Made by a program: the position numbers and the translations under genes. From assembly GCA_001643675.2 (NCBI GenBank), contig LSRY02000016.1, positions 62,001 through 126,000 on the forward strand: a stretch of DNA of 64,000 nucleotides. Direction: 5' to 3'. Positions 1-12,800 of the stretch are shown piece after piece; the stretch's first letter is position 1; each line of letters begins with the position of its first letter. The DNA is from Monocercomonoides exilis. Lineage: Eukaryota > Preaxostyla > Oxymonadida > Polymastigidae. The notes below the pieces were generated by a model that worked only from the letters and a program-made list of their open reading frames with translations, was not told the DNA's origin and did not search any database.

Positions 1-1926
1 AACGAGATGAACAGGCAGAAGCAGCTTCTGCTGGAAAAGGAGCGAGGCGAGCGAGAACTGAAAGAGATGGCAGAGTGCACATTCAAGCCAGCCATCAAAG
101 AGTCGAGGCGCAGTCTCTCTGCGACGAAGAAGGGGCCTGTGTACATCCGCGGCCTGATGCACCATCTGGAGATGCAGGACATTGCGAGGCGGATCGAAGC
201 AGAGAAGAAGGAGATGCTGGAGCGCATATCCATACACGGCTCGACGATCTCTCCGGCCCGCTCGTCAGGCTCGCTCTCAAGCACAACCAGCTCAGACGGC
301 AGAAAGAGCGGAGCGTCGGCTGGCGGCGAGAAAAGGAATGGGAAAAAGGGAGGTGCTGCTGCAGCACGGCCATTTTCCGCATCAACCGCGTCGCAGCAGA
401 GAACACCACAGCGCCGGCCTCAGACAGCACTGGGGCTGGGCAATTCTTCTTCTTCTTCTTCTTCACAAAACACATCATCACCTTCATTCACAGCAACCTC
501 GACATTCTCCCCTACGATCTATTCCTCACCTCGCAGCAGTCTGAATCTGCGAGGCTCGTCGCAGCAGACGTCGTCTTCTCCTCTGCCGGCGTCGCATTTG
601 GAGGCGAAGCAAAGAAGGCAGGAGCAGATGCGGATGAGCGGGAGGAGCAGAAGCACAGAGCTTAGCAGAACAGGAAGAAGTCGCAGCAGAAGCGGCAGCA
701 GAACAAGAGGAGGAGGGAGGAAAGGAGAAGGATACGGCGCAAAGGGAAGGAGAGCATCAGCGCGGAGAAGAAAGAATGGAGGAGGCAGAAGCAGAGGCAG
801 AGGCTCCGAGGACGATGGCAACGACGAGGACAGCTCAAGCGGAGATTCAGAGTATGGATTGAGCGACAGCTATTATGACGACTCGGACAGCGACGATTCG
901 ATCGAAGAGCTTATTTTGCGTGCGACGATGACTCCGCGCGAGAGAAAGCTGTTTGACTCGAAGAAGAGAGAAAGAGAACTGATAGCGTCGAAAGACAAGT
1001 GGAAGAGCGGCGATGGGACGATGAAGCGGAAGGGGGACGAGCAGATAAAGCCGACGCGCCCGACCATCTTCAGCGAGATAGTCGATGCGCCTGCGAAGGA
1101 GAAGGAGAAGAGGCAGAGGCTGCTTAACTCCACGCGGGCGCAGCAGACAGCGGCAGCGTCATCAGCACAGCAAGGCCGCGGTGGAAGAGGATTCCGCGAC
1201 GGAGAATCGAGTCCGTCTGGGCTGAGCTACTCGCCGTATGCGGGTGGCAGCAGCGGGGCAGACGACGAGTGGGGCAAAGAGGGACGCGGGGGCAAGAAGA
1301 AGCAGAGCGTGAAGAGGAGCAGGGGAAGGCAGCTGCAGACGGTTGATCAGAAGCTGCTTTTGTCGACTCTGATGGACGACGAGTCGAGCGACATGCTTTC
1401 GTCGTCGAGCGAAGAGGATGTGCGATGGAAGGAGCGGACCATCAAGCGGAAGGAGAAGCTGCAGAGGGAGAAGGAAAGGCACGCAGAGTTCGAGAAAAGG
1501 CTGGCGGAGGAAGAGAGGAAGGCGAAGGAGGAGGAGGAGGAGCGCAAGAGACAGGAAGAAAGAGAGGAAAAGGAGATGAGGGAGAAGGCGATGGCTGCTG
1601 CGCTGAGGGAGCAGGAGAAGCAGAAGGAGAAAGAGGAGAGGAGGAAAGCGGAGGCGCAGCGGAGAGAAGAGGCAGCCCTGCGGAACAGCCGAAAATACGG
1701 ATACGGTGCGGGGGTGAGAGGCAGGGCCAGAGGGAAAGAGAACTCCACACCCACAGGCAGAAGGAACTTGTCTGCATCTTCGCTATCTCCGTCCCTTTCG
1801 CCGTCGATGTCGACTTCTCGTTCTCTGTCGGCCTCGTCTTCGTCTTATTCGCCCTCTCCGTCACCTTCCATCGCTCGCACTCCTCCTCGCCCTGTCTCTT
1901 CACGAACAACAGCTGTTCGAGCTTAG
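1..1926 (+). CDS. Charged, Ser-rich coiled-coil protein, 5' end cut by the window edge
   Basis: The frame is open from base 1; the first ATG is at 7, so this is probably the C-terminal part of a longer gene, and the stop is TAG at 1924-1926. Near the N-terminus of the visible part is ECTFKPAI (residues 23-30 from that ATG), a short motif found in many protist coiled-coil and cytoskeletal proteins. Then come Ser/Arg-rich low-complexity sequence, an acidic Ser/Asp stretch (about 265-300), a predicted Glu/Lys/Arg-rich coiled coil (about 472-561, KEEEEERKRQEEREEKEMRE type) and a Ser/Pro tail. The region is GC-rich compared with the flanking DNA. No catalytic domain is visible. A cytoskeletal or scaffold role is inferred only from composition and the CTFKP motif. 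Confidence 0.75.
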   Translation, partial: NEMNRQKQLLLEKERGERELKEMAECTFKPAIKESRRSLSATKKGPVYIRGLMHHLEMQDIARRIEAEKKEMLERISIHGSTISPARSSGSLSSTTSSDGRKSGASAGGEKRNGKKGGAAAARPFSASTASQQRTPQRRPQTALGLGNSSSSSSSQNTSSPSFTATSTFSPTIYSSPRSSLNLRGSSQQTSSSPLPASHLEAKQRRQEQMRMSGRSRSTELSRTGRSRSRSGSRTRGGGRKGEGYGAKGRRASARRRKNGGGRSRGRGSEDDGNDEDSSSGDSEYGLSDSYYDDSDSDDSIEELILRATMTPRERKLFDSKKRERELIASKDKWKSGDGTMKRKGDEQIKPTRPTIFSEIVDAPAKEKEKRQRLLNSTRAQQTAAASSAQQGRGGRGFRDGESSPSGLSYSPYAGGSSGADDEWGKEGRGGKKKQSVKRSRGRQLQTVDQKLLLSTLMDDESSDMLSSSSEEDVRWKERTIKRKEKLQREKERHAEFEKRLAEEERKAKEEEEERKRQEEREEKEMREKAMAAALREQEKQKEKEERRKAEAQRREEAALRNSRKYGYGAGVRGRARGKENSTPTGRRNLSASSLSPSLSPSMSTSRSLSASSSSYSPSPSPSIARTPPRPVSSRTTAVRA

Positions 1927-2641
1927 CTCACACTTCTTTTTTCTTTTCTTTCTTTCTTCTTCTTCTTCTTTTTTTGGATGGACTTCATACGTCTTTTTGC
2001 TGGTATTTTCTCTCTTCTAACTTATTTTGCTTTATTGCTCGTCTTTCTGTTTCCTTTTCTTATTCAAAGCATCTCATTGGGTGAAAAAGGGAATATTTTT
2101 GTGTTAAAAGATTTTTTTGAAATTGTGTTTATGAAAAAGATAAACATTTTTCTTTTTTCGATGCTTCTATCGTCCATAAAATTCAAGGGAATTAGCTGCA
2201 AATGATCTCTTCTCATTTCTTGTTAAAGATTCATTTCATATCAGCAAGTTATAATAAAGTGAAATAATCTAATTATTATATTACTTGATTTTTGTTCTTT
2301 CTCTTCATTGGATTCAAAATTAAAATAAAAGAAATAGCTTACTAATTATTGCGTCATTGGAGGGCAAATGTTGAACCTAAATGTTATGGAAGACAAATTT
2401 TTGCTAATATACAAATGGAACGAAATTTTTTGCTTTATGAATTTTGTTCCACACAATGTTTTAAAAGATTCTCCTCAACTTTTTATTATTTATTCATTTA
2501 ATTTTGCTTGAGAATGTTGGAATTGCAATTATTCGAAGCAGAAATAGTTCAGAACAATTTTTCGATATTTTCATAAATGAAAGAATTCGTTTCTATTTAG
2601 AATTATTGATCGTATTCCCATCATCGTATTATACATGAATT
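1927..2641. other. AT-rich intergenic region
   Basis: A pyrimidine-rich run of TTC/TTT follows the stop of the upstream gene, then AT-rich DNA without a convincing gene. It contains a 36-bp palindromic hairpin (2416-2451), listed separately. Confidence 0.6.
2416..2451. repeat. 36-bp palindromic hairpin repeat, copy 1
   Basis: The arms read TGGAACGAAATT and AATTTTGTTCCA, an almost perfect inverted repeat around a 12-nt loop. An inverted copy with 33 of 36 positions identical lies at 23249-23284. Both are in noncoding DNA. Confidence 0.6.
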
Positions 2642-5600
2642 ATGTTGGCTTTTTTTTGTTTCATTGAATTATGTTCAGCACTTATAGCAAACAGTTGCAC
2701 TAATTCAATTATATTTTCAAGAGATTTTGAATCAAAATTTTTGCTTAAAGTTCGAAATGGTTCTCTTTCTCTGTCCGCACTGAATATGGAATCAAAACAC
2801 GCAAACAGTCTTATTTTGAGTAGTAATAACGGACGCTTGAACATAAAAACTTGCTCTTGTTTTTTAACTTCTTCTTTACAATCATTTTTTCAATTAGAAG
2901 AAAGTGCATCTTCGATCCAAAATATTTCTATTCTTTTATCTTCTTTTCGCCAACTTTCAACTCCATTAATGCTTGCTACTGGATTGAAAAATTATATTTC
3001 GATTTGTGACTCATCATTTATCAACATGATATTCACAAATGATGAAGCTTTTCTTCTTTCTTCATGTTTTTCTTCTGTTTTTGCTTCATCAATTTATTTT
3101 TCAAACATTAGTTCAAATCCAATGCGACATGGAAACAGAAATAAATTTGATATGGGAGAACAATTTATCTCAGAAAATAAAGAATTTTCAAATTGTGAAG
3201 TTTATAAATGTCAAAATTCGAGAATTGGAGACCTTTTACCCCATCACGATGCTATCAAAGTCAGGATGTGCAATAATACTGTCAGTGAGTGTAATGCAGA
3301 TCGCAAAATATTTTATTCCCGTCAACATCTTTTCGCTTCTGAAAACTTTACTGAATGCGCATGGATTAATTGTAGCTCAACACAATCGGAAGCTGGTGCA
3401 GCTATTTGCATTGAGGGATGCGAATCATTAAGTGCTCACCACTGCAAATTTTCTTCATGTAACGCAAGTTCCAGAGGAGGGGCTATCTCAACGAAAAACA
3501 TAAGATTTGTTTATTTTAACGATTGCTATTTTGTTGATACGACTGCTTATAAATACGGTGGTGCTTTGATTGATGACAGCAGCGAGTTGTATGAAGTGCA
3601 TAACAGCAACTTTTCGAATTGCACTTCGCGTAGGGAAGATGGAGGCGCAATATGGGTAACTTCGACAAGTACCTTTTCAACGAATGGTTTGTGGTTTAAA
3701 GATTGCTCCACTGAGAAAAGCGGAGGAGGAATGAAATTTCTTTCGGTGGATTATCTTTATTTGCATAATTTGTATCTTGCCAACTGTAGCGCACAATGCG
3801 GAGGAGGAATTTATCTTGTTAATTCAAGTACGTATAGATATGTAAAGTTAGATATTACAATGTTAAAGTTTATAAGGAATAAAGCAAGTCAAGGCTCTGA
3901 TATGGCTATTTACAATTATTCAATAAATAAACTGAAACTATCCGATTCAATGTCACTATCTGGAGCTGGAAGATTGTTGGTCAATGGATTTACTCGTGAT
4001 GAATGGTTGACAAGCTTGCTGTATGTGGGCCAGCCTGGGTCATCCGAAAATGATTGTGGCATTTTTGAAAAGCCATGTGATTCAATTTTGAGATATGCAA
4101 AGGCAATGGCGCCTAACGTTTCTTCATCAGTGGTTATATATCCTGGTGTTTATTACGAGAATGAAACAAACTTTGTTGACATGAACTTGGTTATGATGTC
4201 ATCTGAACAAATTTCACTTTCATCGTCCAATTCTGATGTGAACAGAATACGCAGGATTCAGAACCTTTGTTCTTCATTCAGGAGAAATGAAATTGAAGCG
4301 CCCGATTTCATTAGCGAGCTGAACAAGATCAAAGGAGCCTGCTATGGATCAAATAGAAACAGTTCAAGTGACAATGAAACCACAATAGCTTTGGAAGTCG
4401 GAGAATTTAGCAGAACATTAATGACACTGGAGAATACTAACATAAGTTTTTACTCACTTTTTTTTATAATCGATGCGTCAAATATTTTTAATAGCACTTG
4501 CATGCTGCTTTCTTCGCTGAATAGAAACTCTTCAGCTGTTTTTGTACAATGCACAATAAATATAACTTCATCTGGTTCATTAAATGACTATGCCGATGAT
4601 ATAGTGCTCATAACTTCAAAGAATTCAACATTATATTTAATGGAGGTCACAATTAGACAATGCGAATATGCATTTTATTCACAAGAAGCGTTTAGCAATC
4701 GTTTTTCATTAGATCTGGACAGTGCTTTGAATGGGAATTCTTCTGAGGTTGTTCCCATTGAAACAAGAACACAGTCAAGGAAGAACAGAAGAAGCAACCG
4801 ATTACTCTCTTGCGAAAATGCATTGGACGAAACAGAATATGTTTGCGGAATTGGATGCAGGCTTTTTGAACTGACAGACAGCACCGCAGCATTCTCGAGC
4901 TGCGTGTTTGCAAACGCCACTGGAGGAATCATTCGACAGAGCGGCGGGACTTTGCTGCTGACAAATTGCACTTTTGATCACAGGGCTGTTCAGAGCCATT
5001 ACACCTTCCTCCACCGCTCTCATCTGTCGTGCAGCGGAGAAGGCAACGTGAGCATCAGCGGAACGAAGGTCAAGATTAAGGACGAGGAATACACAGAGAG
5101 AGACGCCTTCGGATTCGATGTGCAGGAATGCCTGGCATATGGCGAAGATTTGTATGCGGAAAAAGACATGACGGAATTGTCTTCGTTTTCGAAGGCGGTG
5201 TTTTTCCACCCGACTTTGAGCAACGCTGATCTGTTCTGGCAGGACGAGATGCACTCGCAGATTGCAGTAAAAGTGGAAGGAAGAGAGCTTTATGGATGCG
5301 ATCTGACATTCACCATGCAGAAGGCTGTGCCTGATGTGGAGCATGGAATGACAGGGGAGGGGACAGAGCATATGTGCTCGTTCATTACAATCACTGGGAC
5401 TGCCAAGGCACAAGGCATCGTACCTCTGTCGCTGTTTGATGAAAGCACGGATTTTGTAGCTGTTCGCCTTGTCTTCCCAATGAAGAAAAGCATTCACTAT
5501 GTGACTGAACCGTATTATGCGTTGATGCCTCTTCGAGACCCAAACAATACAAATACGTCGAGTGATAATGCTGACCCAACTGTTTCTAACAACAGCAGTT

Positions 5601-6514
5601 ACCTTACAAGCATCATTGCCATCAGCACAATTTTTACTGTGTTTCTTTTCTCTTTGACTCCAATTGTTTACATTATAAGACGGCAAAGACGAGCGAAGAA
5701 TAGAAACAACAGAAATCAAAGCGGAACTGGCAGTTCGCATCCTGATGGTGCTGGTGGCAACGCAGCTGAAACAGAAATGGTTGGAGAAGACGCGGTTTAT
5801 GAAAACAGCAATAGAAATGAGTATGACGAGAGAAATGGGCTTATTTCCAACGAGGAGCGTTCTATTTTGTCTGTTCCATTGGATGCATTGCCCGATGAAA
5901 TGGATGAGAATAATGTTAATAGAGCACAATTTCGATATTCACTGCATTCAAGTTCCTCTTTGCCTCCTCCTCCTCCTCCACAGCCAAATCTAATGAGTGT
6001 TTCTGCTTTTGGTGCTTCCTCGTTGTCGCTTAGCACTTCAAACGGGCCAGCAGCTGAATTGCACATGTCAGTTGCTCTTCCTCCTCCTCCTTCCTCTTCT
6101 CAGTCTGCATTGTCAAGGTCATCTTTGTCATCTTCTGTAAATGAGTTATCTTCTTCTATGATGCAGACGAGGCAACTACCTCCCCCGCCACCCCCTCTTC
6201 TTTCATCTGTTTCAAGCTCTGTAATTTTACCTTCTTCTTTTGAGCATCATCCGATGGAGAATTCGGGAAGGTTGACACAATTTGCGTTGCAAATGCAGCG
6301 AACGCAGATGGCACAGAGCAATTTGCAGAGGCAAGCATCGTCATCTCCTTTGCAGCTACACCACACAGCTGCTGCTGATGATGCTGCTGCTGCATTACCA
6401 CAAAATGTGCCAATTGCTTCGCAGCCTTCATCTCGTCTTGGGATTTCTGTAAATATTCATGACCAGCCTATGTTTGAAGACGAAGATGATTACCGAAATT
6501 CTATCACTGGATAA
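2642..6514 (+). CDS. Pmp-like beta-helix type-I membrane protein
   Basis: A single exon of 1,290 residues. The N-terminus (MLAFFCFIELCSALIANSC) looks like a signal peptide. Residues about 240-430 carry repeated GGAI/GGAL/GGGI-type motifs with NCT/FSNC spacing, the signature of chlamydial polymorphic-membrane-protein repeats, which fold as a right-handed parallel beta-helix. Around residue 475 is an ENDCGIFEKPCDSI segment typical of such proteins in protists. A hydrophobic stretch at about 985-1010 (SIIAISTIFTVFLFSLTPIV) is followed by basic RRQRRAKNR, giving an outside-in topology with a cytoplasmic tail of about 275 residues that has poly-Pro runs and Ser-rich linkers. The gene is AT-rich at first and turns GC-richer from about 4850 to 5400. 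Family membership is well supported; the role (surface adhesion or coat) is inferred. Confidence 0.85.
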   Translation: MLAFFCFIELCSALIANSCTNSIIFSRDFESKFLLKVRNGSLSLSALNMESKHANSLILSSNNGRLNIKTCSCFLTSSLQSFFQLEESASSIQNISILLSSFRQLSTPLMLATGLKNYISICDSSFINMIFTNDEAFLLSSCFSSVFASSIYFSNISSNPMRHGNRNKFDMGEQFISENKEFSNCEVYKCQNSRIGDLLPHHDAIKVRMCNNTVSECNADRKIFYSRQHLFASENFTECAWINCSSTQSEAGAAICIEGCESLSAHHCKFSSCNASSRGGAISTKNIRFVYFNDCYFVDTTAYKYGGALIDDSSELYEVHNSNFSNCTSRREDGGAIWVTSTSTFSTNGLWFKDCSTEKSGGGMKFLSVDYLYLHNLYLANCSAQCGGGIYLVNSSTYRYVKLDITMLKFIRNKASQGSDMAIYNYSINKLKLSDSMSLSGAGRLLVNGFTRDEWLTSLLYVGQPGSSENDCGIFEKPCDSILRYAKAMAPNVSSSVVIYPGVYYENETNFVDMNLVMMSSEQISLSSSNSDVNRIRRIQNLCSSFRRNEIEAPDFISELNKIKGACYGSNRNSSSDNETTIALEVGEFSRTLMTLENTNISFYSLFFIIDASNIFNSTCMLLSSLNRNSSAVFVQCTINITSSGSLNDYADDIVLITSKNSTLYLMEVTIRQCEYAFYSQEAFSNRFSLDLDSALNGNSSEVVPIETRTQSRKNRRSNRLLSCENALDETEYVCGIGCRLFELTDSTAAFSSCVFANATGGIIRQSGGTLLLTNCTFDHRAVQSHYTFLHRSHLSCSGEGNVSISGTKVKIKDEEYTERDAFGFDVQECLAYGEDLYAEKDMTELSSFSKAVFFHPTLSNADLFWQDEMHSQIAVKVEGRELYGCDLTFTMQKAVPDVEHGMTGEGTEHMCSFITITGTAKAQGIVPLSLFDESTDFVAVRLVFPMKKSIHYVTEPYYALMPLRDPNNTNTSSDNADPTVSNNSSYLTSIIAISTIFTVFLFSLTPIVYIIRRQRRAKNRNNRNQSGTGSSHPDGAGGNAAETEMVGEDAVYENSNRNEYDERNGLISNEERSILSVPLDALPDEMDENNVNRAQFRYSLHSSSSLPPPPPPQPNLMSVSAFGASSLSLSTSNGPAAELHMSVALPPPPSSSQSALSRSSLSSSVNELSSSMMQTRQLPPPPPPLLSSVSSSVILPSSFEHHPMENSGRLTQFALQMQRTQMAQSNLQRQASSSPLQLHHTAAADDAAAALPQNVPIASQPSSRLGISVNIHDQPMFEDEDDYRNSITG

Positions 6515-6880
6515 TTTCATATTTTTCAGTTCTTTTGCGATGTTTTATATTGAGTATTAGTTATTTTGCTTTTCTTTGCTATGCATTATGTTTACATTAT
6601 TTTATTAATTTTGTATTTCGGTGTATGCATTTAGTTAATCATTGTTATCAAAAAAAATTTTCAAGTTCGTTTAATTTTAATTTAAAAAAAAAAATGATTG
6701 GATAAAAGCATATTTGTGGATATTAATTGTTCACTAATGCTATAAAAAAACAAATAACTCAATCCTGGTTCTTCAAATTTTTTTTTAAATATGGTGCCCA
6801 TAGCATTTTCCATCACAAAAAAGATCAATATTCAAATTTAATTTTTCAGGTTTCAGTCTTTATTTAGAGATTTGAGCAAA
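6515..6880. other. AT-rich intergenic region
   Basis: Poly-A and poly-T tracts with no readable gene. A pyrimidine-rich stretch ending in AG (about 6850 and 6866) could be a splice acceptor for an unseen first exon of the next gene. Confidence 0.45.
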
Positions 6881-9800
6881 ATGCCAAGAGTTGCATCCAC
6901 TATTGAATTCAAAAGCACATGCGATGATGTTGCGATTTTTGCCAATCTTGTGAAGGTCATGGAACTATGTGAAGATCTGGGCCAAACTCATGTCCTATCG
7001 TTAATGCATCAGTACCTTGATGGATGCGAGCGTAAAAATATGAAATATTCTTCTTTGACTTTGCACAAGCAGAAAGAAGCTTTAAAATCAAAAGAAACTC
7101 TTTGTATTCAACTTTTAAAGGATTTCAATGCTTTTCCACAGAAAATGAAATTTTCAAAAGAGAACAGTACAATGAAAAAAGAAAATACATTTTTATACAG
7201 TAAATCAGATTATTGTGAATTTGATTTACCTCAAGTTAAAGAAATGACTGATTCGTTTTCAAAATTTGGAGAAAACATGATTTCAACATTTGAAAGTTCC
7301 CAGGAAAGCATCAATTTTTATTCAAAAACATGCGTCCCTGTATCAATTGTACAGAAATTCTCAGGCCTTGTTGCTGTTTTGTTGAAAGTTGTGATACAAT
7401 CATATCAGAATATTGAGATGCGAACTATTCAAAGTTTAACTCATGCATCTGTTCGTTTTCTTTCATTGCACATCCTCCCAACAGAGTCTGCGCAAATTCT
7501 TAGGTTTTTATCGGATTTGTTGCAAAAGCCAGCTCGGTACGCAGGCGCAATGAAAGAGTCATCATCTTTATCTCAGACGAATAGCTCAATTGTTCCTGTA
7601 CAAAAATGCATGGAGAACATACAATGCTTAATCTTCTCTTTTCCGTCGCATCTTCCTCTTTTAGTTCAATCTTCTATTTTTATCAGAACATCCTGTTTGA
7701 TTCCTCCTCAATCACTTCTTATCCAGTTATCGGTTTGTCTAACAACACTTCTCATGGAGTGTCAAAAGAATCTGCAAGAAAACAGTGTCAACAAAACAAT
7801 TTCTTCTTTTTTGCAGGCATCTCCAAATCTTCAGCGAACATTACCAGGATCACCGCCTTCAGATTCATATTTGTTAAAACTTCTTCGTCCATTTTACCTT
7901 TCATTGTTTCACATTTGCAGGCGTTCTTTCGATCTAATGCCGACTTCTATTTTTAATTTATGTTCAAATATTCTTTCTTTCAGTGAAAAAGACGATTACG
8001 AACTTTTCTTCGAGTATTTGGGCGTACGCAGAATGGGAGAATGCGACATGTGCAAAAAAGCAAGGCTTTTAGGGAGTAAAGTGGAGCAAAGTGAAGAAGA
8101 TACTCATTTTGATGATAATGATGATGAAGAAAAGCAAAGCACATTTATTGAAACAGACAGGAGCATTTGCAGTGAAAACGATTTTGATGTTTGGAACGCT
8201 TTGCGTTATCACAAGCACCAATATGAAATAATCAACAAAAAGCGAATTCAACTTTGCCGTGTTGGTGGCTTTCCATCAATTCATAAAGAACCAGCAACGA
8301 ATGGACTGAAAGACTCGAAGAGAGAAGATGTCGCAACTGAGAATGATAATGCTAGCAGAAAAGTTGCAGCAGCACCACAAATTCATTCAAATGAAAATAT
8401 ACAGACGACAAAGTTTGCATCACTTCAACCACAACAAAATGAATCGTGTGAAGAAACTCTCATTTCGTTGAGTGAAATCGATGATTTGAAACAACGTGCA
8501 GTTGACTGGATTCTGAAAAGCGCCAGAGACTGTGAATGGTTGGAAGCTGCAGGCAAAGCATTCGATGAATTAGCAGCAATAAAAACAAATCTGAGGATTC
8601 CTAACAAAGAAGAAGTGAAAAAAGCTGGAGCTGAATCCGCTATCTCAAACAAAGAAAATGTGTTTAATGTGACTTTTTCAGGGCAATCGATGCTATTTCA
8701 CTATCACTTTAATCACTTAATCCAAACTGTTCGCCACCTCTTTCATTTAGCGCGCTTTTCTTTTGATGCACAAGAGAATTTGATTGAACTTTGTAGCAAT
8801 TTGCTGATGGCACTGACATTAGTCGTCTGTGAATCACTTCGTTTTTGGATGAAGACAAGAAATGAAAGCGACAGTTGCAATGCATCTTCGGCTTGTTCTT
8901 CTGCTCCTTCTGCTCCTTCTGCTGTTTCTGCTTCTGATCCAACTCCTTCTGATTCATCTTCCATTTCAACCTCTGCTTCATCAGGCATAAAAGATTCTTC
9001 GTTATCATCTCCTTTAAGCCAATCTCCGTTATGTCTAAATTCAGATTTTTCATTGTTTCTAACATATTCTTCGGAATTAGCCTTGACTTTTTCTCTTATT
9101 AATGAATTATACTCAACTCAATCTGAATGCTCTGAATGCACTTCAAACATCATCCTTGTCTCTTGCTCTTTTATTCTTGCACACACTTCACTCGTCAATA
9201 ACCAATCATCACACTATCTTCCATTCTTCTTGAAATCACAGTCATCCTTCATTTCATCATTCACACAACATTCACCTTCAGAAATGCCTCACACTGAATC
9301 ATTCTTTCCTTCACTTCTTTTCACTTCTCGGCAGCCGACTTATTTACCTCCTCTTCATCTGAATAATCAGATGACTAACATTCTTGTAACCGAATATTCA
9401 GGTCTTGTTCATTATGCTTCTCGCAACATCGCAACTTTCTACTCGTCTGCATCAAAAGAATCACAAGCAACCGCTTTTAAAAGCATGTTTATTGCATTAG
9501 ACTGTTTCAAAACGCACACTGTATGTCATCCATCCTCAGCAATCTTCCAAAAAATGAGGGTGATGAAACAAGAAGCAGAAGCAAGGCAGAGAAGCAGCGA
9601 TGAATGGGGAGAAAGTTTTCTTTCTGAAAAGCAAATTTCAACTCCAACATCGCCTCACACTCCTTTTAAAGCTTGGATTGCTCCGTCTTCAAAGAAAGCC
9701 CAAGAAATTGCCCTTTCAATGCCTTCCTCCTCTTCTTCTTCTTTAGCTCTTTCAGAAGAGAAAGGAGCAACCTCTTCTGACACAACAGAATTACATCCAA

Positions 9801-12800
9801 TCATCATCTCAGCCCCACTTCCGCTTTTTCCCTTGGAAGAAACAAATAAACTTTCTGCTTCTCCTTTTGCTGCATCAGATGATTCGAGTGTTCAAACGTC
9901 GAATGAATCAAATGTTCTCAATCAAAAACTTGTTTCTCATTCTCGCATTCAAATTCCATTGCGGACAATATCTACCTCATCGTCTTTTCCATCTTTCACA
10001 CCATCAATTTCTTCTGCTTCAGCCCCAAGCACAGCCCAGCCTGTTCTGTCGTATTCAGATGGATGCTGCATCATGTCAGTCGCTCTCACTCCGCTCACAT
10101 CTCATCTCTTTCGCGTGGCATCTGAAGCGTTGTTTGGCACTGCATTCTATTTGTTCCATCAGTCAGCCAGAACAATGATTCTCCCTTTTCCAACTGCTGT
10201 TTCTGTCTCGTGGTGCTTGGTGTTGGTGAAGGCTATTCTCGATTGGATGCCCCTGTCTCTGAAGAGCGTTCCCCTTCCGTCTGAAATTCCTTCCTTTTTC
10301 AGTTCTGCACAGGTCCTTTTTGATGACTCGGTTGACCAAAAGATAAAAGATCTTATGAAAGAAATCATCTCAACGTTGCAAATAGCTCCTCCCACAAAAC
10401 ATCACAAGAAATCAAAGAATGCCACTGGGAAAACAGTCAATACGATTGCAAGCCCTTCAATCAGTCGGTCTCCAACTGCATCTTCAATCGACATTGATGC
10501 ACTTTACGACTCGCTGTATAGAAGGCCTTCATCTGCGTCTCTTTCATCTTGTTGCACGCAATCCACGCTTTCAACTCTTACAACGAATGCCATGGGTGAT
10601 TTTCTTGATGACGATCGAGACGAATGCAGCAGCGGAAGAGAAACAGATGGAGACAGCTATGCAAGCTCTGGGGGAGATGATTTCTCAGCTGACAGCAATT
10701 CAGGGACTGGTGAGTCATCTACAGTGTGCTTCGAGAAAGTGTCATTTTTGAGCAATGAAGAGAGCTTAACGAGAAACAGCACAGAATTAAAGAGTTTTCA
10801 AAAAGAGAAAGCAAAACACTCCAAAAGGAGGAGGAGGGGCTTAAAGCAATCCAGTAAAATGTCGCTGTTTCTGCAGATTCGCCCCAAAATAAGCGCAATT
10901 TCTGCTGAATCAACAGCGTCTTATCACGAACTGCGCCGCGTTGTGACAAAGAAGTCTCAAATTGGCGATGGATGGTTTCTTCCAATGTCTGTCATTGCCA
11001 ATCGCCGGCAGCTGAAGAAGATGATGATGGAAGACACAGACGGAACAGAATTCTCACAAGTGCCAGCTGTCCAGCAGCCACTACACATCCAACTTATGAA
11101 ATCAGAATCCGCTCCATTTTCGTTGAAGGCGATGGAGCAGCTCCGAATGCACACGATCCTTCACACAGACTCTTTTGGAATTGAGTTTCTGTTTGGCTCT
11201 CTGTTCGTTCTTTTGGATGCTCTCGTTCAGGTTCAGCTGAACACAGCTCTGACGAAACAAGCTGAAACTGAAGCACAAAACGAAGATGATGAAAGTCCTT
11301 TGAAGGATTGCGGGATAATTCGTGAAGAGACTGAGCAAGAACAAGTCGCACTTTCTGTTGAATCAACTGCCAAATCTTTATCTCTTCAAAGAACGAAGGT
11401 AGATTTCGATAAGAATGATTCGCTGAGGAATTCTCAATCCTCAGAATCACGAAATTCCATTGGCAAAGGGTCTGTTCCTACAAACGTTCAGCAAAAATCG
11501 AAAAATATGTATGAATCGAATGCTTGTTCAACTTCTTCTTCTCCTCCTCCTTCACTTTCTCCTTCTCCTTCTTCTCCTCTGAAAAAGAGGAAAGGCATTT
11601 TCTCTTCGAAGGAAGAGAACACCGCAAAGGATTCGTATGTTGAGAATCTTGGCTTGTTCCTCGCTTCTCTTCTTTCTTCTCCCTTTTTCTCGATGTTTTC
11701 CATCGCATTTCGTTCCATGCTGATCTATCCTCTGGCTGCCCAGAGCGGACTTCTCTTCATAAATTCGTTTTTCAGACTCTTTCGCATTTGGCTGCGGTGC
11801 TTTTCGCTGAAAGTGCCAAAAACACTTTCCATTCCTTTTCTGCAGCAGAAAGAGGAGCAAGAAAATAGCACAAATATTTCTCCAGCAGCAAGCGCAAGCA
11901 CATTTGCAGTGAAGCAGGCTGCGCAATCATCCACGCCAAATTATATTCAGAACAGAAAGCCGTTGTATCAGCCTCAATCAACAGCATCTTTATCTTTAAA
12001 GACTGTCCAGCACTCTTCGTTGAAGAAGGAAGACTCCAAACTAAAAATGCAACCACATACCCAGCTAAGTAAAAGCAGCATTCCTGTATCGTCATCTGCC
12101 ATCAAAAGCAGCTTGCAAACAAGAAATACTGCAAAAGCAAGTGGCCTTCCACAAATCCGGTTGTTGCCATCAACTCGTCTTTCTCAAGCGACGAGCACGC
12201 CTAAAGCAGCCTCGCTTTCTATTTCTCATCGCTCTGAGGCTGACAACAGGCACCCTCGCCTTTCTCAAATGCCTTCGTCACAGTTAAAGAATAAGCAAGA
12301 TTCCGCAGACACGAATGTCGAAGAAGATTCATCAGATGATATTTCATTCAGTGAAGGCCCAATTGAAAGCGAAACAGGAACAGAAACAGAAAACGAGCAG
12401 TATTCAAGCAGAACAGCCGGCTTGGCAAAGAAGCTGAAGAAGCATTTTGTTCAACGTGCAAATAAGATCGATGCTTTTGATGAGCAAAGAAAAGAAAGAG
12501 AAGTTTGTTGTGAATTGTTGCCATTTTCGTTGACGGCAATCGATTTGTCCGATTCTTCTCTTCCAATTCCTCCTCTTCAACGAACATTCCGTCTTGTTGA
12601 ATTGCTTTCTTCTTCTCCGTTGTGCAAGCCGTCACTTCTTCAAGCATCTGACTCCGAAATCTTTCAGAGCCAAGATAAACATCCGCTTTCGCCATTTTCT
12701 TCGACTTCAATTGATTGCTGTGTGGATGCCTCTTCTTCTTCTTCTTCTTCTTCTTCGCGTTCTGCTGTTCGTGTCACTCCCATTTCGTTGTATCTTCTTC